A DNA stretch of 64,000 bases from Archilochus colubris. Its lineage: Eukaryota > Chordata > Aves > Apodiformes > Trochilidae. The notes under the pieces are model-generated. The model was not told where the DNA came from. It made no database searches and saw nothing but the letters and a program-made list of their open reading frames with translations. The stretch is from contig CM041084.1 of NCBI GenBank assembly GCA_023079485.1, positions 122,562,467-122,626,466 of the forward strand. Direction: 5' to 3'. Shown here piece after piece: positions 1 to 12,271 of this stretch. A program made the translations under genes and the position numbers. How positions within the stretch are numbered: position 1 is the first letter of the stretch; every line of letters begins with the position of its first letter.

Positions 1-3000
1 AAATGTTTAAAATAAGTTACACATGTTTGGCTTACCTGAATTGATTTGGATTAGCTACTTCAGAATACAGACATAAGTAATTCCTCAGTAACATATTGGC
101 ATGTAAACTTAATTTCAATACTTCTAATACTATGTGCACCAGTTTTTAAGTTACCATACTGCAAATAAATTTTTAAAAATAATTAATTCTACCTATCTAC
201 CTATTTTTATATGTGCCCTGGCTTCTCCTCTGCAGAGAGATTTCTTCAGATGGGTAACTATTAAGATACAATCTCTTGCTGTAAATGACTTAATTTCTAC
301 TATGGTCTTAGAATTTATAGAAAATTGAACCTATTTAAGTTTGTATTTTAAACTTCACTCATAATAAGATCATTGTTAAGATAAAGTTTCTGAAAACCAG
401 CAACCTAGATAAGATGTGTATACCTAAAACTGGACTTTAGACAAACCTTAGCACAACGTTTTGCTGATCACTTAGGAGATACTTTCAACACAGTCTGGTC
501 TGTACCAGAAGGATTGGATCCCCTCTGAGTTGCACAGTGTGAACCGAAAGCTTTTGTACTTTGTTTCCTCTGGTTGGTGCAACCAATATGAACTGCTCTG
601 GAAAAACGCTTTCACCTGGATTTCTTAAAAAGCTGTTTGAGTGAACAGTGCTGGACCTGGGTTTGAACTGATCCGCTGGCTTCTGTTCTCCTCCTAAATG
701 AGTGCTGTTATCGGTGGGTTATGCACAAGTGGGTTTCTTCCATTAATGATGATCAGACCCATCAGCTCTTTTCAAGGATTTGAAAACTTTGAAATTTTGC
801 CTTGTAGAGAAAATATTTAATTCCTTACCCTGGATAGGCAAGTCTGCTTGTACATCTTGACTTGGATTCTAGGAGATGCTGAGGCCTCTGTCTGATCAGC
901 TTTTCCTATTAGCTTGCTCTGCATAGCTTTCTGTCTGGTACCTGGGTAAAGCACATAAGAAAATTGTCTTGTGGGGAACAGTAGCTCTGGCTTTGGGGGA
1001 GCCTAGAAGATTAACTTGTAGGCCTATTGAAAGAACTTATGCACTATTAAATTTATCTGAATGGTGTTTCTCAGAGAATTCGTTCAAGACTTGAATCTAT
1101 TTTCAGCTTGTTAATAAAGTGCTGTGTAATGTTTTCTCATTAAGTGTATGTAATTACCATGTTTGGTCTAAATATATTAGCAAAAGAGCTTCAGATTCCA
1201 CAGAGTAGTGTTAACTTTGTAGCTAGAAAGCAGCAGGAAAAGAAAAATGTTTGTTAAAATTGAGCAAATTTGATCTAATTAGGTAAGAATTAACATTGGC
1301 AACCAGTTGGAGAAGGGTAACTGCAAAGCTTGTAATTAAAAAAGCCAGTGCTGAATGAAATGGTCAGTAGCTGCTTTTTAGTGGACCTGAAGTCTTAGCT
1401 GCATTCATCGAGGACCAGAAAAGATCCTTATCTTTGCTGCATGGTTGAGCTGATGTTGCTGTAAAACCCTTAACTCTTGAAATGCTGACCTTCAAAGGGT
1501 AGCCTGACCATCAGGTCAGCCTCTTTCTAGCCCTTCAGCTTGAGAACACCAGGGGAGAAGACAGCCCCAGTCACTTTCAAGTCAAGGGGTTTTTGAGCAT
1601 GTAAGTGATTATACAACCTCAATCCATTTCTTTCCCAAATTCATGCAGTAGAGGCATTTTATTTTCATTTTATTCCAATATTTTATGGATACTAGATACC
1701 AAAATTGTCAACTTCCAACTCTGAACACACTAGTAACTCTTAAACTCCCTAGTTTGGAAGGGTTGCTTTTATCAGTCGTTATGTGCTGTGTTCTCCTGCG
1801 ATCCTGTCTCCCTGGCTTACATCTTGTTCAAACAAAGTCTAAAGCTCCAGCTCCTGGGTATAGATTGCAAAATGCTATCAGTGAAGATTTTTTGCTGTGT
1901 TTCTCTGCTGAAATGATCTATTAAGTAGATATTTTTCTCAAGGAATACTGATTAGTGAGTGACCTGCAGTGGTGTTCATACCATCTTTCTGCAAGTTCTC
2001 TGCATCCACTCGAAAAATCAGACTGCTGAGGTAAAAAAATACAGTATCACTGTCTATGTATTTTTCTGATTTTTCTCAGAAATCCAGGTTAACCGGGAAG
2101 AGTGGGAAGGTTTATCTTTAACCTCTGCATAATTGGAATTTAGCAAGTTAATTGCTTTTAAACCTTACAGAAACTTGGATGGCACGATGTTTAGAGCTGC
2201 GTGGGATATGTAACATTCTGGCTGAGCTTGCAAAAGTTACCACTGCTGTTTAGTTGTGTTTTTTCAGAACTATTCAAGTTGTAATCTCAAAGTCATCTGT
2301 ACTGTCATACTTCTAACATAATTTACACCTTCAGAGTACTGGCCCACTTTCAAAAAACAGCAAGACACAAACATGTATGATGCACACAGAGAAGTTATCA
2401 GTAACTCTTTCCTGATGGAAGCTATTACTTTCTCCTAGAGTCCTGAAATGATCATTTTTACACCCTGGAAGATGTGGAAAGGAGCCTGCTGTATACTCGG
2501 AGGGGAAAAAAACCTGTAAATCTGCAGTAAACGGATGTATATTCATACTGGGAACAGACTTTCCCCCCCCCCTTTAATTTCTTGCACCTTCCTCTGAAGC
2601 ATTTTAGTTTTGAACGCTGAATAGAAGTATGAAGAGACCACTAGTCAGTCTCAACTCATAGGGTAATTTTGGTGCTTATAAACCATTTAAGTTAATGACA
2701 ATGAGATTTCATTGTAGTGCTGCACACCTTCAAGTTGTCTTTACTTTCAAGTTGTTACTGTTTGCACTGCTTTAATAATGGCACCTATTAGAGTGGTGAT
2801 TACACTGATTACACTGCTTGACAGGGCTTTTTAAAAGCTCTTTTGTTGTACATTTGTGGTGTCTCCCGCTGGGTAATCTCAGGGAGTTTATATTGTCCAA
2901 CATATGTCCTGTAATTTATTTTTTTCCCCCTTTTTGCTGAGATACTTCACAAAGCTCTCCTGAAGCACTGTGAAGAACACTATTCCAGAGCCAAAGTACT

Positions 3001-6000
3001 GAATACTTGTGTAAATCTGTGGTGGTTAATGAGAAATATTGGAAGTTCCTCTTCTTTGATGTAGGTTTAAAAAAGAATCTAAAAGTGAATGTGGTTTTAA
3101 GTTACCACATCAGATGATTTAACTTTAGCATATACTCATTGTGATGGATGGTGACTCATTTCTTTATCATCACAGGCTAAATCTGAAAACAACTGTTCTC
3201 TGAGAAGCATTTGTACCTCTTTATCTTGCACAAGATCCACTTGTTTCTCTTCACAGGCTGGAATGTGCTTCAGGTGAGCTTGTCATTATCTTATTCTGTT
3301 ACTGGCTCTGAAGTGATTGTTCCTCTGGGTCCATGGATGACTTTGCTGGAGATGGAAAAGCTCTGCAAAGGAGTTCTGTAAGAACTTGATGGAAAAGAGG
3401 CACTGGGTCTGCTCAACCTGAGTGAACAGTTGCAGAGCACACTTGATCTTTCTTGGTGCACTCATCATAAATAAGAATTAAACAATGGGAAAGGAATCAT
3501 GAAGGTACATAACACTACTGTCTTCTGCTGGGCTTGGTGGAGCTTTTTTGTGATGCTGCCTTGCTTTTACTGATGGTGATTGGCTTTCCCCACAGCTACT
3601 GAAGGTGGAACAGTTACAGTCAATATTCAGAGTGAATGCATCACAGACATAAGCCAAACAACTCTAACAGTAAATTGCCTGCAAATTTGCTGTGTCCTTG
3701 TGGTGTGTCCTGAAAACTGCTAGCAGGCCTGAATATTTAATAAACTAATTGTAAGCAAGTAAACAATAGTTTTTAATTTTAGATTTTTATGCCATTCTTA
3801 AAATATTTAGGTGAAGTGTCTTTAAATGTAGCTCAGGGGGTTTTATGTAACCAGTATTTGGAACTATGTCTCACTAACTGTAAATTACTGCGAGTCATTT
3901 GTATTTCTGTAACTTGACAGGGGGCTCTCAAAGCAACATGTTTAAGATCAACAAGTAACCATGTGATTGCTGGAGCTGAGATGGAACCTGCCAGTCAGCT
4001 CTGGAGCAGGGAATGGCAGGAAACAACGGAAAATATCATGCGGGGGGACCCTCAGCTTTGGCACAGCAGGGAGGAGGACCCCTGCTTTTAAGAATTCCTT
4101 TCCCAGTAAAACTGCATGGAATTAGATTTATGTACTTTGGAAGGCGGAAGGACTGAGTCAGCCCTGCTGGAATTTGAACTTTTGTGCTAGGGCGCTCAGA
4201 TACTTCTAGTCTTAGTTTACACCGCATCCCTTTTAAGAGGAATAAGTTTTTTATAGTATGTTGGAGCATTAAGGCTGCAACCTGTTGTTACCATGTGAAG
4301 GTCAGATTTTGTTTTTAACTGGCCCTTAATTTGATGTTTAATTATTCTCTTGAAAACTGCTTCTACATGAGAATTTGAGAATCCCCTACTTGACACCCTG
4401 TGTGTGTAGTCAGTATTTTAAGCAATTGATACATAAAAGATAAAATAGGCCATACCTTTTCACATGCAAGAAGGGTGTTATCTTTCATCTTGCAGTTGTT
4501 GCTTCAGACAAGGAAGCTTGAGCTCATGTTGCCTTCCCTTGTTCCTGTATGGAGCCTGGTTAAGAAATTCACTTTGAAATGCAGCCTCCCTCAGCTGCTT
4601 TTCCTGTATCATCTGAAACATCAAACTCCTCACACCATGTTTAGCTGATCTGCTAAGCACGTAAGTTTAAACTTTATATTTTTTCTTTCAAAAAAAAAAC
4701 CTAAAAAACAGCCCAACTGCTCTGTGTTTTTCAGATGCTAGAATAAAGGTTGTTCTTGACCATTTCACTTCTATGTTCAGGATGGTGAAAGCAATATCTT
4801 ATTAATGCATTTAATATTAATATAATATCACCTTTGCCTTGAAGCAGTCTCTGGTGGTTTCATGCTGAGGGAGTGCCTTCAGGCACAACTGTAACTATGA
4901 ATAAAACATGGTACAGAGCACAGCTGAGTTAAGGAAATGCCATAGATCTTTCAGGCAAGTAAAGAGGAAGAAATGAAGGAATGGCTAAAGCTCAAGCTGC
5001 TAAGGGGCAAACCTTGCCAGGCAGCCTTGTGCCATGAAAAGCTTTTCTCACAACACAGTCGTGTCCTTTCCTATTTGCCCTCTTCCAAGAAGCAATGCTC
5101 CTCTGCCTCTGTAGCATGTGGTTTTTGCCTTAGTGTCATCTCTGAGGGACAAAATTCAAGCATATCAAGTGTCCCACTTTCTCACCAGGGAAAGGGTTTT
5201 TCTGTTGAGCTTGCTGTGATTTAATTTGCACCTTTATTTAAACAGTTGAGGGAAGAGTGTGATGATTGTTGAAGCCTCGGCTATTTAGTAAACTGCTACA
5301 AGAAATTGTGTATGTTTTGATATCAAGCTCTCTCTCACCTTTTAACAGAGGTCACATGTTATGTAGGTGATGCAGATGACAGGCTCAATATTGACAGATT
5401 TTGTGTTAAGTTTGTACTCTCACTCTGTGTTGGTTTGCGAGGAGTTGGTGACTGACACGACTGATTCACAGTCTCCCCTATCATCCACTGTCATCAGCTC
5501 CAAAGCAAAGGGTGGGGATTCAATTTCTGACTCAAATCCTTTTTATGATGTTTGCCAGCTAAGCTGCCAGTGCTAGTAAGCTACTTTACACTTAAGCTTT
5601 ATCAGTTTGCTACTACTGTTGTTTAATCTAAGTAAACTACAAATCAGCCTTGTCGGATCAACGTGATTTAGAAGAAATAACGAAGGAATCAGCACAGATG
5701 CTATGCAAAGGACAAGTCTGCTTTTTCTCAGGTCTAGCTTGTTTAGAAATTACTGTACTCTGACATGTATTTTCAGAATAATAAAAAATATTTTCTGAAA
5801 ATTTATCCATGTCCAGTTTCTCACATGGTGGTGATAATTTTTTCTTGTTTTCCAGCAAACTATAAAACTAATCAAAACATTTTCACTTAGTGTTCCCTTG
5901 TCCCATTCATCCTTACTTCAGGCTGAGTGAACATGCTTTTAAAAAGGACTCCTGTTGAGTTGCCTTATAGCTTGCAGCACTTCAGACAGTGAAGGACCAG

Positions 6001-6267
6001 TGCCCTTTGTTAGACGTCTACAATCCTTTCCCATTCTGTTGCATAGATGTTTTTCATCAGCAGAACATTCTTTTTTTGCCTTTTTTCTGGTTATTTAGTT
6101 TTGGTTTGGGGTTTTTATGGCTTCCTAGCTAAATATGTAAACATAATTAAGAACAATAAGGTATTGTTCTGAAGTATTGCATGAATTGCTCTCATTAAAC
6201 TATAAAGTTTGGATCAGTTTTTTTCACCTTGTTGAAGCAGGGAAGTGCGATTCACTACTCAGCACAG

Positions 6268-6333
6268 TAAAAACAAACAAAAAACCAAACCGAACAAAAC
6301 AAAAAAACAGAAAAAAACATGAAACAAGCAAAC
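6268..6333. repeat. A/C-rich low-complexity tract
   Basis: This stretch is almost entirely A and C, built from AAAC and AACC blocks, with only a few other bases. It resembles the longer A/C tract at 40590-40696 and the short one at about 23826-23857. It is a simple low-complexity repeat. I see no transposon body attached, so it is not an obvious retroposon tail. Confidence 0.75.
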
Positions 6334-7904
6334 CCTGGGCTTGGGCATTTTCCTAGTATTTTCTAATGTTTTGGTCTGTATCTGCATGTTAATAGGACAC
6401 AAACCCAGAGCTGACAGAAGAGATGACAGAGCAAAGGCAATTCAGTTTTCCAGGTGTCTTTGGTCACTGGAAAAAAACATGACACTGAGACTGGCACTGG
6501 GACAAACAGCAAAGGTTTTCAGTCCAGTTCCTATTAGAACTCCACACCCTACAAGACAGTCATCTTTGCATTATCCTGGGCTGTTTCTGTGCTGACAAGA
6601 CCAGAAGACTTGAGCTATCTTGTGTCTCCTGAGGTGCAAACATTTCAACTTAAGCTGATGAAGTAAATTCATCTGAGTCCTTGAATTAGTTTGGATCAGA
6701 AGATCAGTTCTGAAGCAGAACTCTCCACCATCCCCACTTGCCTGTCTTTAGTTTATATTGCTGAGCACTCTGAATGCATGGAGTTACTTTTTGGATGAAA
6801 TTAGAAGACATACTTCAGGAGTGCTCCTCATGTGCTTCAGCCACTCAAGCCTCACTGTCTGTGGGACCAAATTAGAGCTAATTCAAAGGAAACTTTTGTT
6901 GAAATGTGTCAATTCTGGACAACAGTTCTCAGATCTGCTTTTATGGAATGATGGAACTTAAAGACTTGGCCAAAGCAGTGTTACCCCCCAGCTGCAGTGC
7001 TTTTGCCTGGAGCAGTTCTACCAAAGACCAAAATAAGGGGACACAGAATTTTTTGGCTTCTAAAGTAATTACTGAAAAAAAGTGATTTGCAAACCATGAC
7101 AATTGCTGGCAGTTTTTCCTACCCAGGGTCTTTAGCAGTGTGATGTTGCACAGGATGGGAGCTAGAGTTTTCCTCTCCTGCTGATGAAGCAGTATCTGCA
7201 ATCTTGAACATTTGTATTTGTTTTCTGTGTTGCTTCAGTATTCTGCTGTTGCTTCATTATATTTTTATGAAGCTGAAACCAGCAGTTTCTTTACATCATA
7301 AAATCTTTACGTTCCTTTTAAAAACTGTTCTGGTGCAGCATAGTGTGTTTACTGGAAGTGCCAGTGCTGACAGCAGGACTGGTTTTCTGTAATTCGTGGA
7401 TGTGATTATTGTGACCTTTTTCTAATATGGTAGAGGGGAAAAGGACAGCCTAGAGCTTCCTAGATGCATCCCTCTTCGTGGGGTATTGTGATGGTTGCTG
7501 AGCATCTTGCTGAAAAAAAGCTGTACGGGCACTGGCTATCACCACAATGCGAATACTTAGGTAGCCATTCCCCATTGCTGCATGTTAAAACACTTCATGA
7601 AACTGCTCTGACTGAACACAGGACTAAATTATGGTACCTCCCTTTGCCCTGCCATAATTTTTGGTTAGAGGTTTTTTTCTGGTTTTGCTTCTGCCAGCTG
7701 TGGAAGCTGTGTCCAGGCGAGTTGTGCACACACAGATCTGCCTGATGTGACTTGAGCTCCTGCTTTGCTGTTTAGCACAGGACAGTTTGGGGGGGAAGGG
7801 GAACAGAAATAATTGCACAATAAATTGTAGGTAGAGAGCTAAAGCTGACTGAACTCAGCAGCTTTTTAGTCCTCTACTTTTGACTGAACCTGCTTAGAAT
7901 CATT

Positions 7905-7921
7905 TTATATATATATATATT
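7905..7921. repeat. (TA)n microsatellite
   Basis: A short uninterrupted alternating T/A run of about 8 units in AT-rich unique DNA. It is a likely length-polymorphic simple repeat with no other function visible. Confidence 0.85.
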
Positions 7922-10844
7922 TTAATCTCTTTAAGAAAAGACAAGTAACCACTGCTTTTTATATAATTTCCGTTGGAAAAAATAGCACTTTTAAAACAAA
8001 ACTTGTTTCTTCATATTCTACGAGTTTCAATAGCTAGGTACTTAAAGTATTCTGATAGATCACCACCTAACAAGACTGCATTTACATATGGCAAAACTCA
8101 CTCAGAAGCATTTTACTGTCTATTGTTCTACCACATTAAGTGCTTGATCAATAACATTGATTTTGATCACAACTTTACATTTGTAAAAGTTACAGTTTGA
8201 CATGCACTCGTTACTGTTTATGAAGCATATTCAGAGTGGAAAGTAAAGTGGTAATGTGAGAAACTAAGCTATACTTAATTTTTTTGTGTGCCCAACTGCT
8301 TCAAATGTAATTGCATGTGCACATAACAAGGATTAGCTTGGAAATCAGCTTTCTAATTATTCTGTTATTCAAATAAATCACTAAACTTTGGTCATGCAAA
8401 GTGACAAACTTCGTCAACCAGATTTTCCAAACATGTTTTAAATGTGTAGCAACAAATTAGCACTTGAGAAAATGAGAGTGAGGGGTAGAAAAATATCCCA
8501 TGTTTGCAATTGTATTAGAATGTGTCAAAGAATGTTAGAGAGTCTTTTTTTAATTCACATTTAAGAGTGAATTCTATTTTAACAACTAGCTTATTTCAGA
8601 GAGAACTATCTTCCTGAAATCCCACTTAATTCCCTTTCAAGCATCTCCTTAGAACCCACTTGATTTAGATCCTTGTCAGGAAGTAGGTGCATTAGATTTG
8701 ATTTGCAGCAATCTGCATAGCCCGAGTTACACGTCAAAATGAAATAGCAGCAAGATCCCATTCTTTGTCCACCTTTTTTTGTGTTTGTTTTTGTAAATGA
8801 CTTTGGTGAAATTACAAAAAAGTTTATCTATAGTCTGCTTCCACCCAGAGCCAATATTGACTTTAAAGCTCCCTATGTCATTGAATCACACTACTGTGGT
8901 CCTCTCTTCTGTGCTGTCTCGTACTCTTCCGCCCCTGAACCCCTACGGTCTTTCAGGGAAGTTTGGTGTATAACGTGTTGCTCTTATGCTCATATTTATG
9001 CAGCTGCCTTTGGTCACTCTTGGAGAGCAGGTTTCTAGGTAAGATCTGTGCCTTCAGCCTGAACCAGGATGGCAGGGTTTACTCTCACAGCACTTGGCAT
9101 GACTTTGAGTGTCATCAGCACTTGTCTTGTGACAGACTCTTTCCAAATAGTATCACCTCTCTGTACTTAATTATCTTACTTAATACACACATTCATATTA
9201 ATAAAAAATTGATCCTCTGATTAATAAAATGCCTTTGTGGTAGCCCCATGTCTGCAGAATTATGTATGAGTCCTTGGCAGAGTTGGCAGATGCTCTCACG
9301 TGTTTGATTGTCCCTAAAACTGTAGCAAATTTTAGCTGGACATTATTTATCTCTGACTGCTATGGAGAATAAAAATGCTGTGTGTTTCTCTGAGTTGTGC
9401 TGCTAGGAGAGGCATCAAAGCTTCCTTCTGGAAAGAGACAAGGGTTCTTGACAAACAGTAAACTTAAGTAAAATGAAGGATGGAAAGTACGCAGGCAACA
9501 TTTTTAAGTAAAGGTAAAAGAACTAACTGCTTGCACTAGGAAGACTGAAATAGTCACTTTTCATTAGAACTAGGGAATGTGGTTTCTAGTTTTAATTTAC
9601 AATGAGGTATATGAAACATTCACAATCTCTACCCTTAACACTGGTGTGTTTTTCTACCCAAACAAAGGCAAATGTGCAAGATTTATGCCAGCACCAGCTT
9701 GCGTCCCATTTTTACTGTCTATATTCACCCTACCCCTTTCATACATCTGCTTTAGAACAAGATGAACTTAACTCAGGAGGTGCTTATGCTTTTTTAGTAA
9801 AGATAAAAGAAACCTCTTCCAGAGGAAGGGAGTTGGGTGCAATTTAACAACCCAGAAATGGCTAATTCATATGATTTTAGATTATTTAGGGTATCTGACT
9901 TGGCCTTCTGAAAACTGGATGGGTGACTTATATATCCTGCATGGTAACTGCCAGCCCCATATGGATGCTTTGAAGAACTGAAGTACTGAATTATTTCCAT
10001 AGGATGGAGTTAGGTTTGATGCAAGGAAACAGTGCAGGCATCTACACCTGAGGTATATGTCCATTAGTCAGTGGAGAGCTGGCCACCACACCAACTGCAC
10101 TGGAAGTTCAGCTCAGACATAGACTAAAAAGCCACTTAAGGGACAAGTTCCTGAGCATCTCTCTGAGAGTAAACAGAATCACTCTGCAGACTGCACTGAG
10201 CCTATACAGACAGACAGATATCTGAACCTAGGTGCCTTGATCTGGAGAAAAAGCTCAACTTGTATTTGGTCAGATAGCAGTTTCACTTGATGCATCTATT
10301 GCTTATTGAATGTTTGTGAGGAAAAAACAAAAACCAAAACAGAGAACCTTTAAGCTAAAAGAGCCCTAGGGAAGACTTGGCAATATTGGGTATTCAGCCT
10401 TGAGAAAGGCCAGGGAAATGTTTGTTGCTGGCTAAATGCTGGTTTGTACAGTGATGTTCCCTCCTCTGCTGAGGGAAACAGGGTTTGTTAAATGAACAGG
10501 GATGCATGGAACAGCCACTTGGCAGTTGTCTTCAGCAATTCAGAGGAGTCAAGGCTTTTGTTAGCTACTTGAGCCAAAGAGTAACACTTTCCTTTATTCT
10601 TCATTTCACAAAACAATGTGGTATGGCAACTTTCACCTGTGTGTGAGTCAGCCATGGCAAAGAGCACCACAGCCAGGCAATGCCGTCTGCCAAGGAAATC
10701 CTCAGTTTGGAATCCAATTCTTTAGATCAGAATGTCTTTAGAAGTAGCTGTTGCTCATGATTAGATTCTTAAGACCACAATGTGCAGAAATTATCTCAGA
10801 ATCTCTCTTGTGGGAGAAGCTGTATTATTCACCCTTGATAGATT

Positions 10845-11060
10845 CATAGAGTATAATAATTAAAGGGAGTCATGAGTGAAGCAAAAGCTCAGCAAAACAA
10901 ACCGGTGCTGACATACTCAGATAATGTCAACTGATAGCTGGTTGGCATTATGAATTGTTTTATAATTAGGTAATTAAAGCAAGTCTGTACAGACTTTAAC
11001 TTTCAGGAAACTATAAAAATACATGTAGCTGTAAAATTATATTTAGCTATTAATACCTTG
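10845..11060. promoter_or_regulatory. Candidate conserved noncoding element
   Basis: An AT-rich, non-repetitive stretch with a dense set of homeodomain-type cores: ATAATTAAAG near 10855 and ATAATTAGGTAATTAAAG near 10962-10979. It also has ATTATGAATTG and a short palindromic stretch, GTCTGTACAGAC. All frames are interrupted. Vertebrate developmental enhancers often have this texture, but that is a resemblance only; no alignment was possible. Confidence 0.2.
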
Positions 11061-11547
11061 TCAGGTCTGTCATACCTGCTCATAGAAGACCTAACAAAGA
11101 AGTTTATGCGTGCACAGTCTCATGCATTTCTTTTAGAAATTGTGCTATGAAACAGCTCAATCCTAGAAAAACAAATTACAGTTGTAAAGGTAGATGTAGT
11201 TTTTTGTTCTTCACTCCTTTTCAAGTTGGAACTGTTATTAGAGCTTTTTTAAGGACCACCAGAAAGCAGTTTCACTGACTTGGCCGAGACTGCAAAAATG
11301 TCAGGTTTTGTATGCAGGGTCTCTAGACTGGGAACTAAAACTGTTGGTTACTGGAATTCGGATTTCTTTGTTTGATTTTTGTTGCTCTGCCAGGAAACAG
11401 ATCCTAGGATTTCACAGGAAAAACAGATGTTAAGAGGTGTTGAGCCCTGAACTATATCACATCATCCTCCTTTTGGATCTTGTAGGTCCAAAGTAGAAGC
11501 AAGGAGGTATTGTACATAATAAATGGATATCTCATGACAGACATGGA

Positions 11548-11578
11548 GAAGAATTAAGAAGAATTAAGAAGAATTAAG
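11548..11578. repeat. 10-bp tandem triplicate (GAAGAATTAA)
   Basis: Three consecutive, essentially perfect copies of the 10-bp unit GAAGAATTAA lie in unique DNA. The array is small, and its purity suggests a recent slippage duplication. Confidence 0.85.
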
Positions 11579-12198
11579 GCAGACCAGCAGATTCACAGTA
11601 AGTAAAAACCATCTGGAGACAAGCCTACAGAACTAACTACAATCTAGGTTGTTTAACTCACTTGGAAGTCAATGAAGTTTTATGCCTTTAGCCTGGGGAT
11701 GGATTTTGGTTCTTTGTATCTGAACTTCCAATTATCTGTCCAGAGGACTCAAGGTCTTTTAAACTTTGCTTAAAAATAAGCAAAGTAACTTGCTAAAAGC
11801 ATTTTACATTTTTTCAGGGACAGATGATGGAGACTTCTTTGCCAGCTATTTTTAGTTTCAGTTGATTGGTACTTTTGCAGAATTAGTCTCCCCAAGTTAT
11901 ATACAACAAACAGGCTATTACAAACATCTTCTGCCTTGGGTATTTCCTCCTAATACTATAAAAAGTAAATGAGAGAATGTATATTTAAAACTCAAATGGA
12001 CTAAAACCAGAAGAAATATCACAGGCTCAGAAATGGCTGAATTGGCTGTTATAAAAAATTCCTCAGTTTTGAGGTGCCTTATTTTTGGGGGAAGCAATAT
12101 TGCTGAACAGGTCATACTGCAACAGTAAGTCCCTTTCACAAAAATATAGGTGATATCAACTGCAAATTCAATGCATTTTATGCAGCATCTTTTTTAAA

Positions 12199-12271
12199 AT
12201 TAGAAATAGTTTCTATTTAGAAATAGAAATAGTCTGTTTTTATTAGAAATAGAAATGTAGATTAGAAATTT
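12199..12271. repeat. TAGAAATAG-rich degenerate tandem block
   Basis: The words TAGAAATAG and TTAGAAAT recur about six times in 70 bases. One inverted pair (AAATAG, TTT, CTATTT) can fold into a small hairpin at its left end. It is a degenerate local tandem repeat with no visible gene context. Confidence 0.7.

Larger units (their letters stand above)
1..10844. other. AT-rich unique DNA, no gene recognised
   Basis: About 10.8 kb without a recognisable gene or large transposon. The open frames here are at most about 93 codons (for example 7464-7745 plus, 6941-7201 minus). They show no domain, no biased composition and no consistent splice context, so I treat them as chance. Visible content is a C10 run at 2563-2572, an A/C-rich tract at 6268-6333, a (TA)n tract at 7905-7921 and an AT-rich stretch with imperfect palindromes near 8140-8195. 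Short coding exons under about 150 bases cannot be excluded by eye. Confidence 0.6.
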
